The notes: a model not told the origin generated them from the sequence alone. Positions 11,703 to 21,372 are shown, counted from the stretch's first letter. The stretch is DNA of 42,064 nucleotides from Pseudoneurospora amorphoporcata (GCA_033297205.1 MU859306.1:1-42064), one strand, 5' to 3'. Program-made: numbers and translations.

Positions 11703-12194
11703 TGTGACAAGGGCTGTATTCAGGGCTTGGAACAGTAGTTCAATTCAGCTAATAAACTACTTTGGTCTCGAAAGCCTTGTTGATCTTCTCAACCTCCAGA
11801 AGAAGGTTGGGCTTCAAGGCCTTCTTATGCCAAAGGGAATCGGTACGTACTTGAGGTACGCATCACGCCTTGTCGCCTGAGGCTTCAAGACATCTGTCTA
11901 GCAGTCTGCATATGTGTGGATCTTCCTGAATGCCTTCATCCATTCTCCCTCTTCCTTTTGGCGCTGTCCTTCATCCGGGCGCCCTGCTTTTTGCTTGGTT
12001 GGCTGTGGTTGCTTCTGGGATGACTGTGGCCGAGGGTCTGACCGCGGGTCTGGCCGCGGGTCCGGCCGAGGGTCCGGCCGAGGTGGGTGTTGTGGCCGGA
12101 GGCCACTAAGCATCTTGAGGCTAATGCTAGGCGTTGAGGCTCTGTTGAGTCTTGCGATCCTAACTCCTAGACTGTGGGCAATGTCCGTGTGACA
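11703..12194 (+). repeat. Family D repeat, copy 1 (492 bp)
   Basis: The unit starts TGTGACAAGGGC and ends CCGTGTGACA. A nearly full copy lies in the opposite orientation at 41300-41784 and a truncated one at 40031-40316. It contains a 12-bp GC-rich tandem repeat (about 12030-12090) and a stretch that can be read as coding on the minus strand (Pro-Arg-Asp repeats followed by a basic region). I cannot tell whether it is a non-autonomous mobile element or part of a retroelement. TGTGACA at both ends suggests a mobile unit. Confidence 0.65.
12030..12092 (+). repeat. 12-bp GC-rich tandem repeat inside family D
   Basis: About five imperfect units resembling ggtccggccgag occur here. The copy at 41415-41480 has the same array in reverse with slightly different units. 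On the minus strand it reads as repeated Asp-Pro-Arg-Pro. Confidence 0.7.
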
Positions 12195-12227
12195 CGAAGT
12201 GAGGTTGAGTCTCGCGGCCTGCGGCCG

Positions 12228-12318
12228 CCGGGCATTCATAAGGCTGATGCCAGGCGTTGAGGCTCTGCTAAGCCTTGGCAACCCTAACCCAAAACTGTGG
12301 GCAAATGTCCGTGTGACA
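12228..12318 (+). repeat. Short repeat D' ending CCGTGTGACA
   Basis: This 91-bp segment, starting gccgggcattc and ending in the same TGTCCGTGTGACA as family D, is present inverted at the very end of the window (41972-42064). It is also distantly similar to the last 100 bp of D itself. The Gag-like ORF starts at its last base, so D' may be the end of an LTR or leader of that element. Confidence 0.6.
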
Positions 12319-13074
12319 ATGACCAACAACACCGATAACACCAACAGCCATGTTCGGGTTCCTAACCCGCCGCCCTGGCTGGTCATCCTTCACGATCAGC
12401 TTGCGCTCGCCCATAACCAGATCCGAGGAATCGCCTTGGCTGTCGGTAATAAGCATACTCAGGAACTCACCACCCTCAAGGAACAATACGAAGTCCTGAG
12501 GAAGAACTACAACATCGTCACAACCCTCTGCGAAGCGGGATTCGAGGCCTCTCAAAACACCGTCGCCCGCCTCGAACAACAGGTCCAACAAGCCAGCTCT
12601 CGATTCGCCTCTGAAGTCTGGACTGCCATCGCTAAATACGGCAAGAAGGACGCGGAACGCCGAAAGGCCATCGACCAACTTCAGGAAAATTCCCGTCACC
12701 ATCAAGAAGCCCTCGAAAACCTCAACGAGAAAAACGCCCGCCAACAATCTTTCCTGGGACAGGTCGAAACCTGGGCTACGGTCAAGGACTCCCAGATCAA
12801 CGACATCTTCGACAAACTCGTCGACCCGAACCACGTGAGGGACCTCGAGGAACGAGTCGCTCAAATTGCGAGCCTCCAATAGAGCACCCAGAAGGCCATC
12901 CAAGAGGCCTTCGAACGAACCGATCAGAAGGCCCCCTACGCCGCTTCTGTCCTCCGAATTCTGGAACAACGCGCCGCCACCAAAGCGCCTAGTACCGCTC
13001 CCCGCTCCTCGCTCTACGAGTCTTCGATATGCAAGTCTTTGCACCCTAAAGGACAGAGCAATATCTTCCAATGA
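12319..13074 (+). pseudogene. Gag-like coiled-coil protein of a retroelement, one nonsense codon
   Basis: From the ATG at 12319 the frame runs 187 codons to TAG at 12880. It continues in frame for about 63 codons (STQKAIQEAF... ILEQRAATK) to a TGA near 13072. The protein begins with an Asn/Thr-rich segment and a PNPPPW motif. It then becomes a long heptad-rich helix (LEQQVQQAS, LQENSRHHQ, LEERVAQIA), which resembles the N-terminal coiled coil of fungal LTR-retrotransposon Gag proteins. No capsid core, zinc knuckle or pol domain follows, so the element is truncated. The TAG sits between LQ and STQ and probably replaces CAG. The opposite-strand 307-codon ORF here is a shadow. Gag identity is inferred from composition and context. 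Confidence 0.5.
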
Positions 13075-13558
13075 GCTTGCTGGACATGCTGTATCCACTG
13101 GTGACGTCGTTGGAAGTCTTGCCCTGTAGCGGAATAGTCCGGATATAGGCAGATGTAAGGCCGCAAGTCTCCAAAAACATGTTTTCTGCACAGCGAGTGA
13201 TCAGCATGGAAAAGAACCTGAATAAGTTTAGCCTATTGGGTATTTCTCACCTCCATTCTGTCGTTGTCTTAACTGATATCACCCGGTAATAGAAGGGGCA
13301 TTCGAATGGCCCTTGTTGTGCTTCGTCTGGCATTGAAGGCATCCTTGATCTAGATCAATTAGGAGCAGAGCTGGGAGTAAAAGAGCTCTCGGTTCGATGA
13401 GCCTTGGAACGGATGTCGCAGTTTTCAAAGCTAGAACCGTCTAGTTTGGATGTCTTCAGGTGTTGCGGAAGAGACGAGGCCACAGTACTGTCCGCTATTG
13501 TCTTTGTGTCATCGCATGGCGGCTCTATTCTCTCGTCGGGCAGTCCTTGCACAAGTTT
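13075..13558. other. No gene recognised between the Gag-like ORF and repeat L
   Basis: Only short overlapping ORFs without motifs are present. The sequence does not obviously match other parts of the window. Nothing can be assigned. Confidence 0.4.
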
Positions 13559-13738
13559 CCGAGGACATTTCTTTTTAGAGGCGGGGCATTCTAGACCTAG
13601 AGACTTCAGGGCGCTAATCAATAAACTCGACTTGGGCGAGGGCCGTGGCTTTCTGTTACGGAGTCTACAGGGTTGGCAATAGCGGCCTGGTAGCTTGTAC
13701 CACTTATGGGGCCGTGGCGCGGGTAGGGCTCAGCTTTT
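13559..13738 (-). repeat. Repeat L, inverted partial copy
   Basis: This 180-bp segment is the reverse complement of about 14300-14465 and also matches 35050-35215. Shared landmarks are the ccacgaccctcgcctaagtc and cctacccgcgccac blocks. With 14007-14475 it forms an inverted repeat with a roughly 560-bp spacer. Confidence 0.75.
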
Positions 13739-13752
13739 CAGCTTTTCCCGAA

Positions 13753-13945
13753 TGTTACGAGCGATATGGTCACGAGAGATAAAGCTGAACACGTTGATTC
13801 CATGTCTATAGTAGAATCACAAGATAAAGAAGAAAAAGAGGGAAACGTGCAAAGGCGCGCCTGGCGCCCAGGGTTTCAACCCAGGGCCCAGATGGCCGGT
13901 GCACGCGGCACGACATCACGTGCACGTTCCGCCAGTGCCGTGACA
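13753..13945 (-). mobile_element. Solo LTR, 193 bp, with 5-bp target duplication CCGAA
   Basis: The segment starts TGTTACGAGC and ends GCCGTGACA, the TG...CA ends of an LTR. It is flanked on both sides by CCGAA (13748-13752 and 13946-13950), a clean 5-bp target-site duplication. A related LTR in the opposite orientation lies at 18868-19063, where it follows a G-tract. No internal retroelement sequence is attached here, so it is a solo LTR left by LTR-LTR recombination. Confidence 0.85.
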
Positions 13946-14006
13946 CCGAACATCGTTCGTTATGCGGTGTTATGGCTTCCAATCCTCCTCTGATCTTAAC
14001 CCTCCA

Positions 14007-15273
14007 TATACTAGCACAATTCTCAGTCGCGGCCGTACAAGCTCCTCTTCCAGTAGCTGAATTATGGAGTTCAACGAAAGCATTTCTTTGGCAGTATGAA
14101 CAGCTGCTTTATGTCTTACTGTCAGTGCGATCGCCGCTTGGCGTCGGTTCCATGCGCCCACAGGTCCCAAAGGAAATGGAAAGTAAGGCATTAATGCATT
14201 GTCCGCTTAAGGACACTGGTTATCGCAACGGCTTGGTTGTTGACAGCAACTGGCAGCCTAGGCTCTACTGCAATTTACAGGTTCCATTCGGATTTACAGC
14301 CCTACCCGCGCCACGGCCCCATAAGTGGTGCAAGCTACACTATTGCCAATCCTGTAGACCCCGTGACAGAAAGCCACGACCCTCGCCTAAGTCGAGTTAT
14401 GATTGGCGCCCTGAAGTCTCTGGGTTCAGAATGCCCGGCCTCTAGAAAAGAAATGTCCTTTGGGCTATTGGTGTAAGGGGTGCAGCACAGTTGACACAGA
14501 TGCTGGCCAAAAGAATCAATAAGGTTCTACGAAGAGAGAAGGAGAGAAAAGGGGGCCCTCTGGGCAGTCTGGCCGGCTGTCCTAAAAAGAGAGGCGCGCG
14601 CACGCACAGGCCAGTGTTGCCTGCCGCGAGAGCAGAGCACTCGCCTGGCAAGACTGCCGGGCATTTCAGCCACGGGCACTAGCCCCATGACAATTGGCAT
14701 GTAGTTGTAATACCGTTAGGAGGGTATTGTGAAGCATTAAGAAGATATCTTGAATGTGATTGATTGTATGTGTAAAGTGTGATGATTCTGGAAACAATCC
14801 AGAGAGGGGAGCTTGCGGCGGTTGAAGACCATATGCACGCAAGCTATCCTTATCTAATCTACAGGACCTACGCAAGTGGGGATGCGACCGAAGGGTCGGG
14901 TCAATTCAACTGAACCCGACCGGCTCCTGCCAAGGTGGGTGCCTCAGGCATCAGTAAACGATATGTAATGCCAGCGATACCGTTCCAGTATCAAGTTGGG
15001 AGGGAGCCGCCAGCCATCCTACGCCTGACATAGTAAAACAGAAACAGACTCAATACGACGCCTCATGCTCTACCATAGCCTTGAGAAAACATAGTGCTCT
15101 AGTTTCTTTTTATTTTGTCCTTGGGGGCAGGATAGAGGAATCTCCAGTATTTTTACAAACTCAATCCACTGATCGTCAACTGTATAGCATTCGCTGCCTC
15201 CAGGACAACACGATCATCCTCGAGTGCCTCATCTACGTCGCCTCACTCAAGACTTTCGTTCCCTAAAGCTACG
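14007..15273 (+). repeat. Repeat L, direct copy: duplicated upstream region of an NLR gene, with insertion
   Basis: 14007-14475 and 14986-15273 match 34757-35215 and 35226-35446, the sequence immediately upstream of the third NLR gene. The match continues into the coding 5' end. About 510 bp (14476-14985) lack a counterpart there and appear inserted. The shared landmark near both gene starts is a Gln/Lys-rich stretch followed by gctacgatg. This is good evidence that the promoter and N-terminus of an NLR gene were duplicated to this site. Confidence 0.75.
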
Positions 15274-17764
15274 ATGTCTCAACGACTGCACAATACGGAG
15301 GGTTGGGAAGACGATAGGGGCCAAGAGCAGTCTAGCCCTGCACCTCTGCAATAAATCCCCGTTGCCACCGCTATGTCCGCTACCCGTATGCCCGCCTCCG
15401 GGCTCCCAGCCGCTCCAGCTACCGGTTCCGCTGATATAGAGACGTCCGCCGGTTATAAGATTTCGTGGAAACAACTCTTCAATAAACTTATCCACTTCTT
15501 CCTATCTGAATTGTTCTGCGTGGATAATAAAAGCCCGAAGCAGGTGGAAGTAGGCTCGCTTCTTTTCCCCTTACGACATTACAGAATAATGCTAATACCT
15601 GTAAAGAATCTGTATCATAACGTTCCCATGTCACGTGGCTATATTCGCTTACTTCAATTATTGCCGTCTGAAGACGAGGACGCTGCAATACACTGTCGGC
15701 TCTTCCCCGCCACATTGGATTCAAAAGGCACTCGTCCGTACGAGGCCTTATCCTACGTGTGGGGCTCCGAGGACAAGCCTTGTTCTATCTCTATAAACGG
15801 GTGCGACTTGGCCGTTGGAAAAAACCTTTATGTAGCGATGTTATATTTTCGAGATCACTTCATTGAACGAACTATATGGATAGATGCTATTTGCATTAAA
15901 CAAGGAGATAACGAAGAAAAAGGACACCAAGTTCAATCTATGGCGAAGATTTATGCTAAAGCAAGTCGCGTAATTGTTTAGCTTGGAGAAGAGGCAGCCG
16001 GTAGCGACCAAGCGCTTGAAGAAATACGTATTGTAGCCGAGCTGTCTATAAGACGATTAGACGATAATATAGGAATCCTTATACTGCTTCAACGACCGTG
16101 GTTTCAGCGCATCTGGGTAAGAGAACCGATATTAAAGTATTATAACTAAGGAAACTAACAGATTAATGCAGGTGCTCCAGGAAATTGCCGCGGCTCGCCA
16201 TATCCTAATCAAGTGTGGTTCTACTGAGGTTGACGGATCTGTATTCTGCTTAGGCCTAGACGCATTGAACTTGTTTAATGAAAGCACAGACTTGCAGGCT
16301 CGAATCCTTTCAGTAACCTACCTCATAAGGGGCGCAATCTTCCGGCCCAAATACGCGATTAGTCAGTCAGACAACTTTTCTCTTAATATACGCCCACTGG
16401 GTGAATTGATAGAGATGTACTATACCCGCGAAGCTACGAATCGTCGCGATAAAGTATATGCCTTACTCGGTATGAGCTTTGATAATCCAACCGTAGTAGG
16501 ATTATTCGCCGACTACGATATTTCGTGGAAATAACTCTTTAACAAACTCATCTACTTCCTCTTACTTGAATTGGTCTCTGTAGACCTTTCAGACGATAAG
16601 GAGATTGTTGTCATTGAGGGCAAGGGCTGCATTCTTGGCGAAGTGTCCTCGGTCAAGAGAAATGCTACTTGGGAAGACAGACAAGATGTGGCTATTACTT
16701 GGAGGAATTGCCCCAGCTATATTTGCGTGAAGGAAGCATGGGTTTCTTGCTGGACTCTCCCGACTACGGTAAAATCCGTCCAAAAAGGAGATATCGTCTG
16801 CCTTTTTCAAGGAGCGACGAGACCCACGATCCTCAGGCCATACAACGATCATTGGACGGTTATAATAATTGCAGTTTCCCTAGCAGGCGATTTACAAGCT
16901 ACGATTGGAGATATCAAGTGGTCAGAACTTTTACAATCGATAACAGTCTTTCCACACAATTTTCTACTTATCTGGGATTGGAATATAAATCTAGACAGGC
17001 AGCAAGATAAAAACAACCACGACTACTTTGCAAGCATTCCAGAGCATTCAAAGACCGGGTTGGAAGGTTGTCTAGATGCGGCGACTAGGATACGGAATGT
17101 CAGATTGGTATTATAAGAGGTGAAACAGTATGGAGTTGTAGTGAAGAATCTTCGGGAAGAAACGGCGGTTCTTGAGAGAGCATTGAGGAGCATGAGCACC
17201 CTAAAAAAGACTTGCTTAGGTCCCGAAGATTTAGAAAAGGAAGATGCAAAGGAAACAATGGTAAATCAACTTATTGAGGACAAGGACTAATGGACGCTTC
17301 TATGCTTGGCGGCAGGAAACGGGCATAAAACGGTCGTAAAATTGCTTCTCGATACTAGCAAGGTCAACTTGTATAGGGAGGAGCTATAGACGGCGCTGTG
17401 GCTTATAGAGTAAAAAGGCTATAAAGCGATTATTAAGATGCTTCTCGATATTAGTAAGGTTGACGTAGGTGCTAAGGATGAGAATGGACAGATAGCGCTG
17501 CATCGAGTGGCGATGATTGGGCATGAGGTAGTCGTTCAGCTACTTCTCGATATTGGCAAGGTTGATGCAGGTGCTCAGGATACGGCTGGACAGACAGCGC
17601 TGCATTCGGCGGCGTGGAATGGGCATCAGGCGGTTGTTAAGCTACTTCTCGATACTGGCAAGGTTGATGCAGATGTTAAGGATAAGGATGGACGGACAGC
17701 GTTGTATTGGGCGATAAGTAATGGGTATGAGGCGGTTGTTAAGTTACTTAGCCTTGCATCCTAA
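15274..17764 (+). pseudogene. HET-ankyrin repeat gene, decayed, with an NLR-derived 5' end
   Basis: A HET-domain protein with C-terminal ankyrin repeats. The frame from 15274 holds through one 55-bp intron (16117-16171, gtaaga...gcag) to a TAA at 17762, about 811 codons. HET motifs are PYEALSYVWG, IWIDAICI, VQSMAKIYAKASRVIV and, across the intron, RIW-VLQEIAAARHIL. About four ankyrin repeats (GQTALHSAAWNGH type) fill 17430-17760. Stops at 15352, 15979, 16532, 17114, 17288, 17387 and 17411 are all TAG or TAA. The one at 16532 is CAA in a duplicated piece at 15465, and the one at 15979 replaces the Trp of the usual VIVWLGE. The first 60 codons match the Pro/Ala-rich N-terminus of the NLR at 35447 (PATGSADIETSAG). 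Next comes a copy of this gene's own interior (15447-15530 resembles 16513-16595) before the true HET start near 15589. HET domains trigger incompatibility cell death; this copy is not functional as it stands. Confidence 0.85.
15447..15530 (+). repeat. Displaced duplicate of HET-ankyrin interior sequence
   Basis: The segment encoding YKISWKQLFNKLIHFFLSEL is a diverged copy of 16513-16595 (YDISWK-stop-LFNKLIYFLLLEL) and sits at the junction with NLR-type N-terminal sequence. It retains CAA where the downstream copy has TAA, which documents a C-to-T nonsense change. Confidence 0.8.
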
Positions 17765-17854
17765 GAGGCAGGTTTGGAGGACAACTCTACTTCGAGTCAG
17801 CCTTTTACAATCTTTCCTCCTGCAAGAATTGATCTTGGTTTACTCCCTAATCTT

Positions 17855-18201
17855 TATTGTTTGGCTTGAAACAGGATAGTTCTTGGATTATTTGCAATGG
17901 CCAGAACGTATTTTGGCTGCTACCGAATTACCGACCGTCTAATGTAACTTCTAGGGACGGATGATATTTATTGGTAGCGTATTAGGACTGATTTGGTTTA
18001 TTAGTTTCTCGTAAGATATATAATGTATTCTATGTTATTTTCAATTCCTGTCTCTCTATTTCTTTTTTCTAGCGTGCCACCAGAAGGGTCTGGGAGGAGA
18101 GGCAAATTAATAGGAATTTTGTAAATTCTGGTACCTTCTACTATTATTAAGATGCTGTATTCTATTATGAAGAAGCAAGACTATTCCATCCCTTGACTCT
18201 C
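17855..18201 (+). pseudogene. NLR C-terminal tail and 3' UTR fragment
   Basis: After the ankyrin repeats, the sequence matches the last part of the NLR genes: SSWIICNGQNVFW, NYRP and VLGLIWFISFS in shifting frames. It then matches the shared 3' UTR (gcgtgccaccagaagggtc at about 18071). The fragment contains TAG/TAA changes, such as the tail codon before DI. It has no WD40 repeats. It shows that the HET-ankyrin gene is flanked by NLR sequence on both sides. Confidence 0.75.
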
Positions 18202-18207
18202 CTTTTA

Positions 18208-18420
18208 CAGGTGCCTGTGCGGTCCAAATGCCACGAGATTAGCCTGTGATTGCCCAGTTGTCACCGGGCTAGCCTATGACATTGTCGTACTGCACGTCCG
18301 CGTATACGGACTGGCATGTCTGGGCTCTCGCCTATATAGCCAGTCCTCTACATATATCCTCCTTTTCTCTCCTTTGAACAACAACGTATGTCTTACCATA
18401 CCTCCAACGGTGCCCTCTCG
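18208..18420 (+). mobile_element. LTR-like fragment, family H copy 1
   Basis: Related to 20310-20412 and 30583-30782 through a cacgagattagcctgtgatt-like start and a gggctctcgc segment. It is followed here by a tatatag TATA-like box and an AT-rich leader, the arrangement of an LTR promoter. The ends are not resolved. Confidence 0.45.
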
Positions 18421-18589
18421 CCCCGTAATACCAGTCCTGGCTAAGCTTGGTACAGTGGTAGAGGCCTCGATTCTCCTCGACTGGATAAGTGGTCTCTTCC
18501 TTGGTGATGCTTGGGTGAGCCAATACACTTGTAGTAGCGTTGCTACAGCTATATACGGCTTTGTACTACTGATATAGGTGCTGAAGGTA

Positions 18590-18866
18590 CGTCAATGATT
18601 AGGTAGGTCGTTCGGAGGCTTTGGTCTCGTAGGATGTTGGTGAAGACTGGCTAGAGGCGGCGGACGCGGAGGAGTTTGATCCAGATCACGACGACGATAA
18701 CGTGCCCGCGAGAAAGGGACACGACTGATAAGACGACACGTCGGTACGAGTAAGTGATGTGAGGAGGTGACGCGAGGATTTTGGGGTCTGCACTTACTTT
18801 ATATGTATTCTAGCTTTCTGTGCATTTTGCACGACTCGGAACGAGTCTTTTTCTACCGGGGGGGTG
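18590..18866 (+). pseudogene. Possible 3' internal end of an LTR retrotransposon
   Basis: One frame reads DWLEAADAEEFDPDHDDDNV followed by PARKGHD and two stops, an acidic C-terminus of the kind seen in retroelement polyproteins. A G-rich tract (18858-18864) lies directly before the LTR at 18868, in the position of a polypurine tract. No catalytic pol motif is present, so the assignment rests on context. Confidence 0.3.
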
Positions 18867-18867
18867 A

Positions 18868-19063
18868 TGATACAGTACTGGCGGATGGGTCCCGGTACGT
18901 GATGTCGTGCCGCGTGCACAGGCCACTTTAGCCTGGGTTGAAACCTTGGGCGCCAGGCGCGCCTTTGTACGTTTTCCTCTTTTATTCTTTATCTTGCGAT
19001 TCTACTATAGACTTGGAATTAACGTGTTTAGCTTTGTCTTTCGTTACCACGTCGCTCGTGATA
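18868..19063 (+). mobile_element. LTR, about 196 bp, same family as the solo LTR at 13753
   Basis: Reverse-complement comparison with 13753-13945 shows strong similarity throughout, for example the cgccaggcgcgccttt block. Many differences are C/T or G/A. The ends read TGATAC and GTGATA, mutated forms of TGTCAC and GTAACA. No target duplication is visible. It could be the 3' LTR of the element whose end precedes it. Confidence 0.65.
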
Positions 19064-19152
19064 TTGCCTGCCACCCCCACCGAATTCAGCGGACATTGGT
19101 GTCAGTTACGTGTTACGGCGATAGTAGACTACCTACATCGACCAGGTGGTTG

Positions 19153-19203
19153 AGGAACTCTAACCCTAGTGCTGGCTCAGCCAGCACTAGGGTTAGGGTT
19201 CTG
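19153..19203. repeat. Near-perfect palindrome with telomere-like CCCTAA / TTAGGG arms
   Basis: Perfect 18-bp arms (19160-19177 and 19179-19196) face each other across a single C, and pairing extends outward with one interruption. The outer parts read ctaaccct and agggttagggtt, matching the TTAGGG repeat unit of most filamentous fungi. It could be the remnant of a head-to-head telomeric junction or simply the terminal repeat of a transposon. Confidence 0.7.
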
Positions 19204-19289
19204 ACCGCCATATTTAGAAATACAGCTCCCCACAATTACTATCGGCTATATTTCCGCACCTCTCGAAGGATTAATTAATTAAAGAGATG

Positions 19290-19895
19290 CGAGAAAAGAA
19301 CGAGCAAACGCTATTTCTTAGCCTAGAACGGGAATTTGTTCTAACTTTTCTCTTATGCCTACGTATGAAACGAGTTAGAAGAGGAATCTTCAACACCTTA
19401 TAGAGCACTCGACAGTGTAATAAACGGACTATCGGCTTCCGAAGCGAACGTCCGAGTTGTCGGAGTTGGATTTATTCTACTAGAAAGTGACTATAACTAA
19501 GCACATCCTTAGCATCTTTTCATTAAGCGATTCTATAAATTAATTGCGTTTACGATGATATTAATGGCACCTATTGTACAAGATTTACAGTGTTAATTTA
19601 CGTGTTTAGGATCTGAGTCCCGCTATCTGTACTACGGCGGACTTGATTAAGAATAAAAACTAGTAGAAAAAAATAATAATACAGGTACAGTTGATACTAC
19701 TTATTTTGAACGCAATGTCCAGCCTTATGAGACTACTCTATATACTATCTTCGGGTTGAATGGGTGTCAGAAACTTAATGAGGTTTTCGTTGGGTAGGTT
19801 TTGCAGTTCACTAAGTTGTCTCCTTTGGAACAATCTTTCTCTGAACTCTCCTTTATCCCAAACAGAGAGTAGAAATTTATTGCCCACTTCACTCA
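19290..19895 (+). pseudogene. Repeat C, copy 1: decayed unknown protein-coding repeat
   Basis: A coding-looking segment matching 39561-40025 (from 19433) but extending about 140 bp further upstream. Frames read ALDSVINGLSASEANVRVV, then FIKRFYKLIAF, APIVQDLQ and, after a frame change, NVQPYETTLYTI and LSPLEQS. Relative to the other copy it has CAA-to-TAA and CAG-to-TAG changes (for example AHP preceded by a stop, and VG-stop-VLQ). I do not recognise the family. It may be a fragment of a repeated gene or of a transposon-encoded protein. Confidence 0.5.
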
Positions 19896-20309
19896 ACAAC
19901 ATTAAGCTTTCATACCGAGCAATGGTGGCACGGAAGGTCTCGAGGTCTTTGTTCGAAAACCTCGTCAAAGCTCTAAAACCACACACATTACCAAGAGAGG
20001 GTGTCTGCAAGTTGTGTTAAGGAAAGGCATCCTCTCCAGCTCACGCCTGATGATTTGACTGGACTACAGTTTGGCGTATCTCATTCATCTAGACAGACGT
20101 CTTGCCCGTTTTTCGCAATAGGAATGACAACATCATTGCCCTCTGTTGGATCTGGATAGATGTAACGTACAACTCCGTGCCTAGTGCCAGCTATCATCTT
20201 CTCTACTTTTTAATTAAAAACAAACCAAAGATACAGTGGAAACAAGAAGAAGGTGCAAAATTAGGCAAAGCATACGTGCGAGAGCCTCAGATGTGTGTGC
20301 CCGTAGTCG
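19896..20309. other. No gene recognised
   Basis: A minus-strand frame of 90 codons (19738-20010) overlaps repeat C. It contains a plausible helix (FSNKDLETFRATIARYESLM), but neither its start nor a family can be supported. The rest of the stretch is AT-rich and without motifs. Confidence 0.3.
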
Positions 20310-20412
20310 CAGCCCATATCACAGGATTAGGCCTGTGATATGCCCACCCTGCACTGCCTCTTAGATGTGCCATGCCCATCGTCATGGCACGGTCACGTGC
20401 AGGGTTATGGCT
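20310..20412 (+). repeat. LTR-like fragment, family H copy 2
   Basis: Matches 30585-30680 closely, including a palindromic start (atatcacaggatta...cctgtgatat) and the catggcacggtcacgtg block. It breaks off after about 100 bp. Confidence 0.65.
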
Positions 20413-20671
20413 CAGTGCCCGTGGTCTTTGTGGCAATCTGGGATTGCTGGGCTGGCGCTTCAGGTGTAACCGTGACAGTGGAAGGGGCACTTGCAGGAAT
20501 GGGAGATTTTTTGTCCGCATCCGTGTCCGCTAAGGAGAGCCTGGCGTAGTATTGAGCTAGAAAGTCCTTTTCGGATTGCGGATGAGACAGGTGAACGGAG
20601 TTAGTATGATCCATTGAGGCTGGTGTAGAATCTAGGTCTCTTGGATGTCGTATATATGGCTTCGTTTCCAA
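20405..20671 (-). CDS. Hypothetical 88-residue ORF
   Basis: An ATG-initiated minus-strand frame with a Ser/Asp/Tyr-rich first half (SEKDFLAQYYARLSLADTDA) and an Ala/Pro/Thr-rich second half. It has no known motif. It overlaps the LTR-like fragment at its 3' end, so it may be a fortuitous frame or a remnant of a mobile element protein. Confidence 0.2.
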   Translation of the reverse strand: METKPYIRHPRDLDSTPASMDHTNSVHLSHPQSEKDFLAQYYARLSLADTDADKKSPIPASAPSTVTVTPEAPAQQSQIATKTTGTEP

Positions 20672-21066
20672 AATGTCAAAGAATCTGTCGACTATAGGTA
20701 CGTGATCGGGATTGAATTCGGGTCCAAAAGTCGGAAGAGGAGAACGAATGTGCGTGGAGTGGTGTGATGTCCGTTCCTATGAGAGTCTTGAAGAGTTAAT
20801 GACATGTCCAAGTCTGATGATATAAGGATAGGACGTAAATGCGTGAATAAGGTAAACAAAAATCGGGGGATGTCCTCAACTTTTATCTTGAAATACAATC
20901 CGTGAAGAAACTCTCTTCACCTATCGCTCCATCTTAGATGAAGTACGACGTCTTCGACTATGGTGGATTGGCATGTAAAAAGCCCTTTCGGTTATTTATA
21001 CCGTGCCACTGCTATCATCTGCGGCGGTTGTTATGCAGACGCTGCAGATATTGGATGGTTGCGCTG
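20672..21066. other. No gene recognised
   Basis: Moderately AT-rich sequence with short unmatched ORFs. No repeat relationship to other parts of the window was noticed. Confidence 0.35.
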
Positions 21067-21250
21067 TCGGGAGAGACATGAAGAACAAGTTGCATTGGCG
21101 CTGAAATAATTTGGGATATGGATTTGACGATAAGCATCCTGCTGCCTTGTCTGGATGATCTGGGTTTCTCTCTCCTTTCTTTTTCATTCGGAAGACACCT
21201 TCTCCGGCGACTTACCCGGCAATCACCTGTGACCAGCTCGGGGAAGGCTC
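21067..21250 (-). repeat. Repeat E, copy 1, with a conserved minus-strand frame
   Basis: Matches 40413-40612. On the minus strand both copies read VSRRRRCLPNE(K/Q)ERREKPR, then SRML and PMQLV. Differences between them are mostly conservative (Ile/Val, Lys/Arg). That hints at coding ancestry but gives no family. Confidence 0.55.
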
Positions 21251-21372
21251 TCGATTTGGAACGCTGATTGGCCTCAAACTGGTCTTCATTTGTAGTCACT
21301 GACAATGACCAGGGTTTATTACGCCACGAAAGCCTCTTTTCTATCTCTCTCCGTCTATTCTTATGCCTCTAT
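21251..21372 (+). repeat. Repeat F, copy 1
   Basis: About 120 bp (ggcctcaaactggtcttc through attcttatgcctctat) recurs at 33353-33473 with few differences. Both are followed after a gap by a CTTCCTCC-type pyrimidine array. Confidence 0.7.

Noticed and set aside
12268..13191. 307-codon minus-strand ORF
   Set aside because: It is the complement of the Gag-like coiled coil, its Leu/Val/Phe-rich composition is that of a reverse-frame shadow, and it has no motif.
19153..19203. A chromosome end within the window
   Set aside because: There are only about two TTAGGG-like units per side and normal sequence continues on both flanks, so it is at most an interstitial remnant.
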